NCBI RefSeq assembly: GCF_000372965.1
Contig: NZ_KB890024.1
Coordinates: forward strand, 1,552,839 to 1,616,838
Direction of reading: 5' to 3'
Source: Hoeflea sp. 108
GTDB taxonomy: Bacteria > Pseudomonadota > Alphaproteobacteria > Rhizobiales > Rhizobiaceae
Length of the DNA stretch: 64,000 nucleotides
A program made the position numbers and the translations under genes. Position 1 is the stretch's first letter. Each line of letters begins with the position of its first letter. Below are positions 25,091-35,953 of this stretch, piece after piece. Below the pieces are notes generated by a model. It had not been told where the DNA came from. It saw only the letters and a list, made by a program, of their open reading frames with translations, and did not search any database.

Positions 25091-25118
25091 GGGGCGAGGC
25101 CTCTTGTCGCAAAAACGC

Positions 25119-25147
25119 TATATAGTGCCAAGGGACGGGAAGGGCAA
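25119..25147 (-). promoter_or_regulatory. Candidate sigma-70 promoter for purF
   Basis: On the minus strand TTGCCC (25147-25142) is followed, after 17 bases, by TATATA (25124-25119), about 30 bases before the purF ATG. The hexamers and spacing fit a housekeeping promoter, though GC-rich genomes give chance matches. Confidence 0.5.
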
Positions 25148-25176
25148 CGGAAGTTCCGCTGCCTCTCACGCCATCG

Positions 25177-25803
25177 TCAATTGCTGGTCTTGGGCGGCTG
25201 CGCAGCAGGCGCCGGTTCGGCCGGAGCATCCGCTTCGCCGTCGACCGGCTCGGTGCCGTCGGTCGGCTGCGCTGCCGTGCCGGGCTCGCCGCTCTGCGGG
25301 TTGAGCTTCTTGAGGATCGACTTCTCAGGATCCTCGGGCAGCATGTTTTCGAGCGTGGTGCCGATGCTCTCCAGCAGCGGCCGCGACTTGGCTTCGGAGA
25401 TCCAGGCCGGCGACTTGTCGCCCACCAGCCAGTTGAAGAACAACAGGCCCACCGAGACCACCAGAACGCCGCGCGCGGCGCCATAAAGGAAGCCCAGCGT
25501 GCGGTCGAGCGCGCCGATGCGGCTGTCGATGATGAAATCTGCGATCTTCATCGTGATGATGGTGACCACGATGAGTGCCACGATGAAGACGACGCCGGCG
25601 GCAGCCGCCATGGCGATCTTCTCGTTCTCGATATAGGGCTGAACGTAGGGCACGACCGGCTTGTAGAACAGAAAGGCCGCAACCGCCGCCGCCGCCCAGG
25701 ATGCGATGGACAGCACTTCGCGCGAAAAACCGCGAACCATGGCGAGCATCGCCGAAACGAGGGTGAAGCCGACCAGAATTCCGTCGAGCAGCGTAATCGG
25801 CAT
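25177..25803 (-). CDS. cvpA: CvpA-family membrane protein
   Basis: A 208-residue inner-membrane protein starting MPITLLDGILVGFTLVSAML has four hydrophobic segments and RGFSREVLSIASW, typical of CvpA (first linked to colicin V production; also envelope homeostasis and purine-operon association). A long acidic, Pro/Ala-rich C-terminal tail of about 60 residues is cytoplasmic or periplasmic. A GTG 12 bases upstream (25815) is an alternative start. It sits between radA and purF, the normal arrangement. Confidence 0.9.
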   Translation of the reverse strand: MPITLLDGILVGFTLVSAMLAMVRGFSREVLSIASWAAAAVAAFLFYKPVVPYVQPYIENEKIAMAAAAGVVFIVALIVVTIITMKIADFIIDSRIGALDRTLGFLYGAARGVLVVSVGLLFFNWLVGDKSPAWISEAKSRPLLESIGTTLENMLPEDPEKSILKKLNPQSGEPGTAAQPTDGTEPVDGEADAPAEPAPAAQPPKTSN

Positions 25804-25830
25804 CGTGTCACTCACTCCATGACGACGGTG

Positions 25831-27234
<1,404 letters not shown>

Positions 27235-27280
27235 GGGTGAGGTGTCTTTCGGAAAAATGAAAAGGCAGAATCCTACGTTG

Positions 27281-27302
27281 CCCCCCTCTGTCATGCCGGA
27301 CA
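27281..27302. repeat. Truncated copy of the 44-bp palindromic repeat
   Basis: CCCCCCTCTGTCATGCCGGA and the next two bases match the first half of the repeat unit at 2487-2530, with one change, preceded by the same CTACGTTG flank seen at the other copies. The second half is missing. It lies between dnaB and radA. Confidence 0.75.
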
Positions 27303-27358
27303 GAACGGCGCGCTGGCCTGCCACCATCACCGATGACGAGCGCACATTCGCGCATGCG

Positions 27359-28855
<1,497 letters not shown>

Positions 28856-29045
28856 TGTCTTCCCCGTCTCTGAACCCGAACGTTCTCACTAGCAGATGCG
28901 CCCGCGGGCACGACTGCGTCTATTTTGCACGCTGCCCGCTGTTCACACTCGTCCACAGGCCAGCACGCCGTCGCGAGAAATCCGGTTGACGCGAATCGCA
29001 GCGAGTCTAATCGCTGTCAGCTAGGAACAAAACAGGAATATTCAG

Positions 29046-29369
29046 TTATGCCCCGCGCGGCGCGAGCAGGATGACCGAAGCGCCGAAGATGCAGATGACG
29101 GCACCGATGAGATCCCAGCGGTCGGGCCGCACGCCTTCGGCGAGCCACAGCCAGCCGAGCGACGCGGCAATGTAGATGCCGCCATAGGCGGCATAGGCGC
29201 GGCCGGCGGCGTCCGCCTCGACAAGGGCCAGCAGCCAGCCAAAGGCGATCAGGGAGACGATGCCTGGAATGAGCCACAGCGCCGACTTGTCGAGCCGCCA
29301 CCACGCCCAGAATGAAAAGCAGCCGGCGATTTCGGCAAGGGCGGCGGCGATGTAGATGGCGTAGGTCAT
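29046..29369 (-). CDS. YnfA/UPF0060 family membrane protein
   Basis: A 107-residue protein with four hydrophobic helices, MTYAIYIAAALAEIAGCFSF at the start and AYAAYGGIYIAASLGWLWL in the middle, matching the YnfA family (SMR-like fold; proposed small-molecule export). The ATG at 29369 touches the last base of a strong terminator hairpin and no ribosome-binding site is visible upstream, while no other in-frame start exists nearby. It may therefore be poorly expressed, regulated by the hairpin, or transcribed only from read-through. Confidence 0.85.
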   Translation of the reverse strand: MTYAIYIAAALAEIAGCFSFWAWWRLDKSALWLIPGIVSLIAFGWLLALVEADAAGRAYAAYGGIYIAASLGWLWLAEGVRPDRWDLIGAVICIFGASVILLAPRGA

Positions 29370-29399
29370 GAAAAAGCCCGCGATGAGAAGGGCTTTTTC
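29370..29399 (-). terminator. Terminator hairpin touching the ynfA start codon
   Basis: Ten-base arms GAAAAAGCCC (29370-29379) and GGGCTTTTTC (29390-29399) are perfectly complementary with a 10-base loop and T-runs on both strands. On the minus strand it follows the cyclopropane-synthase-type gene and ends directly at the ynfA ATG. Confidence 0.8.
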
Positions 29400-29424
29400 C
29401 TACGGGAGCGGCATGAGGCGCAAG

Positions 29425-30714
29425 CTATTCCTTGTCGGTCACCCTGCGTTTGCGCGGCGGTTTGGCCGCGGGAACCGCCTTGCGATGCGCCATCGCGTGC
29501 ATGGCCAGAGCCTTCTCGCACTTGCCGATATAGTCGCGGGTGACAGGCAGCGTGTCGTTGCGATGGGTAAGCTGGATCTGGAACACCATGAGGTCCTGCC
29601 AACGGAAGGCGGCTTCGGACGCCGCGAGGTAGAATTCCCACATGCGACAGAAACGTTCGTCATAAATCGCCTTGGCCTTGTCGCGGTTGGCGAGAAAGCG
29701 CTCGCGCCAGTGCTTCAGCGTCTCGGCGTAGTGCAGTCGGAGGATCTCGACGTCGGTGACCATGAGCCCCGATTTCTCGATATGCGGAAGCACTTCCGAC
29801 AGTGCCGGGATGTAGCCGCCGGGGAAGATGTATTTGCGGATGAAGGCGCTGGTCGCCGTCGGTGGGCCGGCGCGGCCGATGGCGTGCAGCACCATGACGC
29901 CGTCGGGCTTCAGACGCTTGGCCACCGTGTCGAAGAAGGCGCGGTAGTGGTTGACGCCGACATGCTCGAACATGCCGACCGAGACGATGCGGTCGAAGCG
30001 CTCGACGAGGTCGCGGTAGTCCCTGATTTCGAAATGGGCCTGGTTTTCGAGCCCCTCGGCCTGGGCGCGCTCGGTGGCGACGGCGTGCTGTTCCGTCGAC
30101 AAGGTGACGCCGAGCACCTGCACGTCGAAGGAGCGGGCGAGGTAAAGCCCGAGCCCGCCCCAGCCGGATCCGATGTCGAGCACCGATTGGCCGGGCTTCA
30201 GGCGCATCTTGGCGGCGAGATGCGCCTTCTTGGCAAGCTGCGCCTCCTCGAGAGTCATCTCCGGCTCGGCGAAATAGGCGCAGGAATATTGCATGTCCTC
30301 ATCGAGGAAGAGGCGGTAGAGGTCGCCCGACAGGTCGTAGTGGCGCTGGACGTTGCGCTTGGCACGCGCCGCAGTGTTGACCTGCTGGAAACGGCGGAAG
30401 GCGACGCGCAGCCCGTCGATGGCGCGTGTCCAGGCGGCGTCGATTGTGCCGTTGCCGAGATTCTGGAAGGCGATCCGCATCAGTCCCAGCACGTCGCCGC
30501 CGACGATGTCCATTTCGCCGTCCATGAAGGTCTCGGGAATGGCCAGCATCGGGTCGAAGGTGATCGCGCGCTCCGCGTGGCGGGTCTTGATCACCATGTG
30601 TACAGGTTCGCCGCTGCCGTCGCCGAACCGATGGGTGCTTCCCTTCGGACCGGTCACGGTCAGGTTTCCTACGCGTACAAGTCTTCCGAGGATGCGCTGA
30701 AGCAACACATTCAT
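29425..30714 (-). CDS. Cyclopropane-fatty-acyl-phospholipid synthase family protein
   Basis: A 429-residue SAM-dependent enzyme predicted to methylate or cyclopropanate unsaturated acyl chains of membrane phospholipids. The N-terminal lipid-facing domain is followed by HYDLSGDLYRLFLDEDMQYS, the SAM motif VLDIGSGWGGLGLYLA and EHVGVNHYRAFF near the catalytic bicarbonate/tyrosine region. Length suits the family, though the family also contains tuberculostearic-type C-methyltransferases. It lies between rplI and dnaB in place of more usual neighbours; terminators lie on both sides. Confidence 0.9.
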   Translation of the reverse strand: MNVLLQRILGRLVRVGNLTVTGPKGSTHRFGDGSGEPVHMVIKTRHAERAITFDPMLAIPETFMDGEMDIVGGDVLGLMRIAFQNLGNGTIDAAWTRAIDGLRVAFRRFQQVNTAARAKRNVQRHYDLSGDLYRLFLDEDMQYSCAYFAEPEMTLEEAQLAKKAHLAAKMRLKPGQSVLDIGSGWGGLGLYLARSFDVQVLGVTLSTEQHAVATERAQAEGLENQAHFEIRDYRDLVERFDRIVSVGMFEHVGVNHYRAFFDTVAKRLKPDGVMVLHAIGRAGPPTATSAFIRKYIFPGGYIPALSEVLPHIEKSGLMVTDVEILRLHYAETLKHWRERFLANRDKAKAIYDERFCRMWEFYLAASEAAFRWQDLMVFQIQLTHRNDTLPVTRDYIGKCEKALAMHAMAHRKAVPAAKPPRKRRVTDKE

Positions 30715-30791
30715 GGGCAGTGCTCGCGATCTGTCAGTCCTGTCTTGTGATCCTCTTCAATGATGCAGCCCTTGGCAAGTTCCACCAGGCA

Positions 30792-30822
30792 CAAAAAAGC
30801 CCGGGCGTTTCCGCCCGGGCTT
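30792..30822 (-). terminator. Rho-independent terminator after rplI
   Basis: Eleven-base-pair arms AAGCCCGGGCG / CGCCCGGGCTT (30797-30807, 30812-30822), loop TTTC, and a run of six T on the minus strand. It ends the rpsF-rpsR-rplI transcript. Confidence 0.85.
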
Positions 30823-30850
30823 GGTCCAGAAAACTGGAGGAAGACGAAGC

Positions 30851-31426
30851 TTAGATGTCGTCTTCTTCTTCGGCGTTCGGATCGAAGAAGGCGTCCGGAC
30901 GGGCGTTCTCGTTGATGTCGTCGCCGTAGATGGCTTCGGCGGTCGTGAGCGTCTCGCCCTTCGACTGGCGCTCTGCTTCGTCCGAGGTGCGGGCGATGTT
31001 GAGGGTGATGGTGACCTCGACTTCGGCGTGCAGCGAAATCGCCACGTTGGTCAGGCCGATGGTCTTGATCGGCTGGTTCAGCTCGACCTGGTTGCGGGCA
31101 ACCGTGAAGCCTTCGGCGATCAGGATGTCGGCGACGTCGCGGGTCGAGACCGAACCGTAGAGCTGGCCGGTTTCACCAGCCGAGCGCACGACCACGAAGG
31201 TCTTGCCGTCGAGCTTGTCGGCGACCTGCTGGGCTTCCGTCTTGCGCTCGAGGTTGCGGGCTTCGAGCTGGGCGCGCTGGCCTTCGAACTTCTTCTTGTT
31301 GGCTTCGTTGGCACGAAGCGCCTTGCCCTTGGGCAGCAGGAAGTTACGGGCAAAGCCGTCCTTGACCTTGACGGTGTCGCCCATCTGGCCGAGGCGGGAA
31401 ATACGTTCGAGGAGAATGACGTCCAT
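30851..31426 (-). CDS. rplI: 50S ribosomal protein bL9
   Basis: The 191-residue protein starts MDVILLERISRLGQMGDTV, then VKDGFARNFLLPKGKALRA, the L9 signature. The long central helix (NKKKFEGQRAQLEARNLERK) and C-terminal domain follow. It contains a ~40-residue acidic extension ending AEEEDDI, common in alphaproteobacterial L9. It binds 23S rRNA near the L1 stalk. Terminator immediately downstream; rpsR lies 217 bases upstream. Confidence 0.97.
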   Translation of the reverse strand: MDVILLERISRLGQMGDTVKVKDGFARNFLLPKGKALRANEANKKKFEGQRAQLEARNLERKTEAQQVADKLDGKTFVVVRSAGETGQLYGSVSTRDVADILIAEGFTVARNQVELNQPIKTIGLTNVAISLHAEVEVTITLNIARTSDEAERQSKGETLTTAEAIYGDDINENARPDAFFDPNAEEEDDI

Positions 31427-31603
31427 TTTCCTTGTCCTTTCGTTGGCTGCAAAGGCAGCGAATTGGGTTCAACGGGCAAGGAAGCAAGAAGGGCGCGTGG
31501 CGCCTGTTTCGCTGTCCTGCCTGTCGCGGCAGTTAGGGTTTCCTGAGAAAACCCAACCCGGGATTTTGAGGACTACCCTGCCACGCCCGTCGCGGAGGGA
31601 GGT

Positions 31604-31638
31604 GTTCCGGCCCGGGGCAGGTGCCGCCGGGCCGGAAC
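31604..31638 (-). other. Strong GC hairpin between rpsR and rplI
   Basis: Twelve-base arms GTTCCGGCCCGG (31604-31615) and CCGGGCCGGAAC (31627-31638) pair perfectly around an 11-base loop. It begins 5 bases after the rpsR stop on the minus strand and is not followed by a T-run. It may be an attenuator, an RNA-processing site or a stability element in the ribosomal transcript. Confidence 0.6.
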
Positions 31639-31643
31639 GGATA

Positions 31644-31892
31644 TCACTTCACCACGTAGGGCAGCAGGCCGAGGAAGCGGGCGCGCTTGATCGCCTGGGC
31701 GAGTTCACGCTGCTTCTTCTGGCTGACGGCGGTGATGCGCGAGGGAACGATCTTACCGCGCTCGGAAATGTAGCGCTGCAGCAGACGCACGTCCTTGTAG
31801 TCGATCTTCGGAGCGTTGGCGCCGGAGAACGGGCAGGTCTTGCGACGACGATGGAAAGGACGACGGGTCGGGATCTGATTGATGTCGACCAT
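31644..31892 (-). CDS. rpsR: 30S ribosomal protein bS18
   Basis: An 82-residue basic protein with FHRRRKTCPFSGANAP (one zinc-type cysteine retained), DYKDVRLLQRYISERGKIVP and ITAVSQKKQRELAQAIKRAR, all standard S18 landmarks. It pairs with S6 on the 30S platform. Its ATG shares one base with the rpsF stop, so the two are coupled. Confidence 0.97.
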   Translation of the reverse strand: MVDINQIPTRRPFHRRRKTCPFSGANAPKIDYKDVRLLQRYISERGKIVPSRITAVSQKKQRELAQAIKRARFLGLLPYVVK

Positions 31893-32350
31893 TATTCTGC
31901 ACCCCCTTCAAAGCCTTCGCGCGGACGGCGCGGGGCACGATCACTACGGTCGCCGCGGTCGCGGTCGCCGAAGCTGCGCTGCGGACGGTCGCCGAAGCCA
32001 CCGCGGTCGCCACGCTCGGAGCGCTCTTCGCGCTTCTGCATCATGGCGGACACGCCTTCCTCATGCGCCTCGACCTTGACGGTCATGAAGCGGAGGATGT
32101 CTTCGGACAGGCCCTGCTGGCGCTCGACTTCCTTGACGGCAGCCGACGGAGCGGTGATGTCCATAAGCGTGTAATACGCCTTGCGGTTCTTGTTGATGCG
32201 GTAGGTGAGGGACTTCAAGCCCCAGTTCTCGACCCGGCCAACCGATCCGCCAGCTGCAGTGATGATGCCCTTGTAGTGTTCGACAAGTGCATCGACCTGC
32301 TGCTGCGAGAGGTCCTGACGGGCAAGAAACACATGTTCGTAAAGAGCCAT
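31892..32350 (-). CDS. rpsF: 30S ribosomal protein bS6
   Basis: A 152-residue protein beginning MALYEHVFLARQDLSQQQVD, with the S6 ferredoxin-like fold and KNRKAYYTLMDITAP. Beyond about residue 105 it carries an extension rich in Arg/Gly/Asp (RSERGDRGGFGDRPQRS and similar) that is disordered and typical of alphaproteobacterial S6. First gene of the rpsF-rpsR-rplI unit. Confidence 0.97.
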   Translation of the reverse strand: MALYEHVFLARQDLSQQQVDALVEHYKGIITAAGGSVGRVENWGLKSLTYRINKNRKAYYTLMDITAPSAAVKEVERQQGLSEDILRFMTVKVEAHEEGVSAMMQKREERSERGDRGGFGDRPQRSFGDRDRGDRSDRAPRRPREGFEGGAE

Positions 32351-32649
32351 AGTTCTTTGCCTTTCTTCGTTTCCATCTTCCGGTCCCGGCGGCTAGAGCC
32401 TCTGCGACCTCTGCTAACCCGCGATGCGGGGAAGAAAGGTGCGTGACGAGACGGTCGAGAGCGGAGACACGGGAGGCGGAAGCGTTTTCGCTTCACGCGG
32501 AAGTTTCCGAGAAAACCTCCGGCCCTCCGTTCAGCCCCCAGCTGGGACCGGCAGATGGCGGGCGTCTACAGGCAAAGGGCCGATAAGGCAAGAGGGAGGG
32601 CCGAGATATCGGGCGAAACCGGCCTTTTCCGGCCGATTTTCAGGGCCGG
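32351..32649. other. Intergenic region upstream of rpsF
   Basis: No gene is supported. It should hold the rpsF promoter and leader. A short hairpin CGGCC...GGCCG near 32620-32635 might end the phosphoglycerol-transferase transcript but lacks a good T-run. An S6:S18-binding autoregulatory leader is possible; I could not define it. Confidence 0.4.
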
Positions 32650-34608
32650 CTACGCGTCTTCGCGCAGGAACAGCGGCGAGCGCGTGCGGTTGGCCACGAC
32701 CTTGTCGACCGTCTCGGGGAAGAACTCCTTGGCGCCACGGCGCTTGCCGAACATCATGTCGTACTGCAGCCAGCGGAAATCGCGGATCGCGGGGTCGAGT
32801 TCTTTCTGGCGCGACCAGTCGAACTGTGTCTCGCCGAGGCGCGGCAGCAGCACGTTGCGGTCGACGACGCGGAAGCGGTCGTGCACCTCGCCGAGGAAGC
32901 CGGTGTAATAGGGGTGGGTGATCCCGGCGGTCTCAAGCACATGCAGCGGCAGGAATGCCGGGCTGATCGAGCCGATGTCGCGCGCCGCACCCGTGCGGTT
33001 CGACCACACCACCAGCGGCGTCTCGTGCTGCACCAGCATGTCGTTGATCGGCGCCTTGCGCTTGGCGACCGGCTCTTTCATGAAGCCGGTGTCGACATAG
33101 ACGGGGCCGAGCGGCGGCAGGTGGTCGCCGAAGAAGGCGATCACGGTCGGGCGTTCGCGCTTGCTGGCCCAGTCCATCAGGCGCTGCAGGCTGCGGTCGG
33201 CGTCGGAGGCGCCCTCGGCATAGGTCAGGATCGAATCGCGCGTCCACTGCGACAGCTTGCCGGCCTCGACCTTGTGGGTGGCGTCGTTGTAGCGACCCGG
33301 CTCATAGGGGCCGTGGCTCTGCAGGCTGACGGCAAAGTAGAAGAACGGATGGTCCGTGGCATCGGCCTGACGGATAATCTCTTCGGTCAGCGCCTCGTCG
33401 GAAGCGAGCGGGCCGCGCTTCTTCAGCGGCGGAAGGTTCTCTTCCGACATGAACTCGTCGAAGCCGAAGGCCTTGTAGACGGGCGCACGGTTCCAGAACC
33501 AGCCGCCGAAGGGGTGGATGGCCTTGGTCTCGTAGCCTTCGCTGCGCAGGAAGGTTGCCATCGAAGGTACCGGATTGCGCACATATTGCTGGTAGGGGAT
33601 GCTGCCGGCCGGCAGAAACGCGTTGGAGAAGCCGGTCAGCGCCTCGAACTCGACATTGGCCGTCATGCCGCCGAATTCGGGCGAGAAGACGTGGCCCGAC
33701 TGCGCGGCGCGTACGCTCGGGATCGGGTCCGGGCTGATCTCCACGCCGGGCAGGCGCGTCGGATCCCAGAAAGATTCGCTCATCACCACGATGATGTCGG
33801 GCTTTTCCTCGGGCAGGGAGGTCGCGACGTCGGTGCGGGTAATCGCATCGATCGCCTTTTCCGTATAGCCCTGCGGCGCGTTGACCTTGGCCATCGGCAC
33901 GTTGAGCGCAAAGGCGATGGCGAAGCCGTTGGAGGCGTAGTTCTCCTTCTGGTCCCACATCATCGGAATAATCTGCAGCCGATCGCGCGTCCACGAGAAG
34001 GTCGCGTAGTCCATGATCGAGACAAAGAAGGCGAGCGTCGGCAGCGCAATGGCAAGGCGCGAGATGCGCGCCCAGAACGACAGCGCCGGCATGCGGCGGC
34101 GCCAATGGCGCCAAGCCAGCACGAGCAGCGAGATGCCGGCGACAAGCCCGACGGCGATGCCGACGCCGGTCCACGGGCGTTCGCGCACCAGAAGCGGCAT
34201 CAATTCCACGATCTGGCGGGCGTAGAGAAAGTCGGTCGGATAGAGCGGATCGCCGAGATAGAGCGACTTCTGGTGGCCGACGAAGGCCAGCGTCAGCGCA
34301 ACGGGGGCGACGATCAAAAGGCCGTTGTGCGGCCGGCCGAGGAGCGCGTCGAGGCCGATCAGGATCAGCGCAAACAGCGCGACCGTGGTCCAGCTCGGCT
34401 TGAAGGGCTGCTGGAAGAAGTTGATGGTGTCGATGAGGGAGCCGCGCGCGATCAACTCGATGGCAAAGACCAGCACGGCCGAAACCGCCAGCGTCACCAT
34501 CACCGAACGCATCACGCCAAGCGCATAGGCGCGCCGGCAGAACGCGGTCTGATCCGCGTCGGCAACGCTCTGCGCGGCGGCGACGCCGTTATCGTCTACA
34601 CTTCCCAA
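32650..34608 (-). CDS. LTA-synthase-like membrane phosphoglycerol transferase / sulfatase
   Basis: A 652-residue inner-membrane protein with about five N-terminal hydrophobic segments and a large periplasmic alkaline-phosphatase-fold domain. Key residues of LtaS-type enzymes are visible: Glu278 in MSESFWDP, Thr316 in GGMTANVEFEALTG (nucleophile position) and FFGDHLPPLG (metal Asp-His). In Gram-negative rhizobia such proteins add phosphoglycerol to cyclic glucans or similar periplasmic glycans. It starts at TTG, backed by GGGGAAG seven bases upstream. Pho-box-like repeats lie 41-80 bases before the start. Confidence 0.85.
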   Translation of the reverse strand: MGSVDDNGVAAAQSVADADQTAFCRRAYALGVMRSVMVTLAVSAVLVFAIELIARGSLIDTINFFQQPFKPSWTTVALFALILIGLDALLGRPHNGLLIVAPVALTLAFVGHQKSLYLGDPLYPTDFLYARQIVELMPLLVRERPWTGVGIAVGLVAGISLLVLAWRHWRRRMPALSFWARISRLAIALPTLAFFVSIMDYATFSWTRDRLQIIPMMWDQKENYASNGFAIAFALNVPMAKVNAPQGYTEKAIDAITRTDVATSLPEEKPDIIVVMSESFWDPTRLPGVEISPDPIPSVRAAQSGHVFSPEFGGMTANVEFEALTGFSNAFLPAGSIPYQQYVRNPVPSMATFLRSEGYETKAIHPFGGWFWNRAPVYKAFGFDEFMSEENLPPLKKRGPLASDEALTEEIIRQADATDHPFFYFAVSLQSHGPYEPGRYNDATHKVEAGKLSQWTRDSILTYAEGASDADRSLQRLMDWASKRERPTVIAFFGDHLPPLGPVYVDTGFMKEPVAKRKAPINDMLVQHETPLVVWSNRTGAARDIGSISPAFLPLHVLETAGITHPYYTGFLGEVHDRFRVVDRNVLLPRLGETQFDWSRQKELDPAIRDFRWLQYDMMFGKRRGAKEFFPETVDKVVANRTRSPLFLREDA

Positions 34609-34957
34609 CTCAATGCTTCCCCGAGTTCATGACGGCTTCATAATGTAGACGTCACCTGAACGTCACCTGAACGTCATCAAACTGTCATGCAGAAGCTAGG
34701 GCTTATGGCAAAATTGAGAAGCGTTGGCCAACAAATCGTGTTTTGGCCTAATCATTGTGTGATTATCGGCCCGTTTCGGGCCTGAAGACGCACAAGGCTT
34801 GACTTGACAGGGCGCATTGCGCCAGAGCCACAGCGATCCGGAGTGCCCGGCGTTCCCCAGGGGCGGCAAGCGTACTTCGGTTTGTTATGTCTGCGCATCG
34901 CGCCAATCAGGGGGCGTACAAGCCTTCGAGCGATGCGCCAGCAGCCAGGAGACAAGA
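34609..34957. other. Divergent intergenic region of the phosphoglycerol transferase and fabD
   Basis: Besides the half-site array, it contains a small hairpin GGCCCG-TTT-CGGGCC near 34768-34782 and TTGAC-rich sequence near 34798-34808 that could be part of the fabD promoter. A 26-codon frame from 34705 has no other support. Confidence 0.4.
34649..34688 (+). promoter_or_regulatory. Four 11-bp-phased pho-box-like half-sites
   Basis: ACGTCAC, ACGTCAC, ACGTCAT and CTGTCAT begin at 34649, 34660, 34671 and 34682, each separated by 4 bases, an exact 11-bp period. The rhizobial pho box is CTGTCAT-N4-CTGTCAY; the last unit matches fully and the others at 5 of 7. An OmpR/PhoB-type response regulator dimer array is the natural reading. 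It lies between the LTA-synthase-like gene and fabD. Confidence 0.55.
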
Positions 34958-35899
34958 ATGGCCGTCGCATTTACTTTTCCGGGGCAGGGCAGCCAGGCTG
35001 TCGGCATGGGCAAGGAACTCGCCGATGCTTTTCCCGAAGCGCGCCGGGTTTTCGAGGAAGTCGATGAAGCGCTCGGCGAAAAGCTGTCGAAGCTGATCTG
35101 GGAAGGTCCCGAGGAGACGCTGACGCTGACCGCCAATGCCCAGCCGGCGCTGATGGCCGTGTCGATGGCGGCGTTCCGCGCGCTGGAATCGCGTGGGCTT
35201 TCGCTCAAGGACAAGGTTTCTTTCGTTGCCGGCCACTCGCTTGGCGAATATTCCGCGCTTGCGGCGGCCGGCTTCGTTTCCGTAGCTGACACAGCGCGCC
35301 TGCTGCGCATCCGCGGCGATGCCATGCAGGCGGCTGTGCCGGCGGGCCAGGGTGCGATGGCTGCGATCATCGGCCTCGATCAGGCTGACGTCGATGCGGC
35401 TTGCGCCGAGGCCGCTCAGGGCTCGGTCGTGCAGATCGCCAACGACAATGGCGGCGGCCAGTTGGTTATCTCCGGCGAGAAGGCAGCGGTTGAACGTGCC
35501 GCAGCGCTCTGCACCGCAAAGGGCGCCAAGCGCGCGCTGATGCTGCAGGTGTCCGCACCCTTCCATTCGGCGCTGATGGCGCCGGCGGCCGAAAAGATGC
35601 GCGAGGCGCTCGCCGGCGTGAAGAAGAATGTGCCTGTCGTGCCCGTCGTCGCCAACGTGACCGTGCAGCCGATCATCGATCCGGAAGAGATCGCCGCCCG
35701 CCTCGTCGAGCAGGTGACGGGTCGCGTCCGCTGGGCCGAGACGGTCCAGTGGTTCGGCAACAACGGCGTCACCACTCTTTATGAAGTGGGTGCCGGCAAG
35801 GTGCTGTCGGGCCTCGCCCGCCGCATCAACAAGGAAATCGCGACCGCTGCCGTCAACAACCCGGCAGACGTCGACGCGGCAGTCGCCGCGCTCGCCTGA
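34958..35899 (+). CDS. fabD: Malonyl-CoA:ACP transacylase
   Basis: A 313-residue cytoplasmic enzyme that loads malonyl groups onto ACP for fatty-acid synthesis. FTFPGQGSQAVGMG at the start and the nucleophile motif GHSLGEYSALAA (Ser94) are decisive. GGAGAC before the ATG at 34958 supports this start over a longer frame beginning at 34817. It opens the fabD-fabG-acpP-fabF-mltG-yicC-gmk run. Confidence 0.97.
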   Translation: MAVAFTFPGQGSQAVGMGKELADAFPEARRVFEEVDEALGEKLSKLIWEGPEETLTLTANAQPALMAVSMAAFRALESRGLSLKDKVSFVAGHSLGEYSALAAAGFVSVADTARLLRIRGDAMQAAVPAGQGAMAAIIGLDQADVDAACAEAAQGSVVQIANDNGGGQLVISGEKAAVERAAALCTAKGAKRALMLQVSAPFHSALMAPAAEKMREALAGVKKNVPVVPVVANVTVQPIIDPEEIAARLVEQVTGRVRWAETVQWFGNNGVTTLYEVGAGKVLSGLARRINKEIATAAVNNPADVDAAVAALA

Positions 35900-35953
35900 A
35901 CAATTCGAACGACCCCGCCCGTGTGAAGGGTGTGCTCCAAGGAGAGTGGAACA

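Noticed and set aside
28856..29045. Possible DnaA boxes near dnaB (CGTCCACAGG)
   Set aside because: Only one weak match to TTATCCACA and no cluster or AT-rich unwinding region.
32881..34632. 583-residue forward frame over the LTA-synthase-like gene
   Set aside because: Low-complexity Arg/Glu/Gly composition; the opposite strand has the full catalytic set.
34705..34785. 26-codon frame after the half-site array
   Set aside because: Too short, no strong ribosome-binding site and ends inside a hairpin; not reported as a gene.
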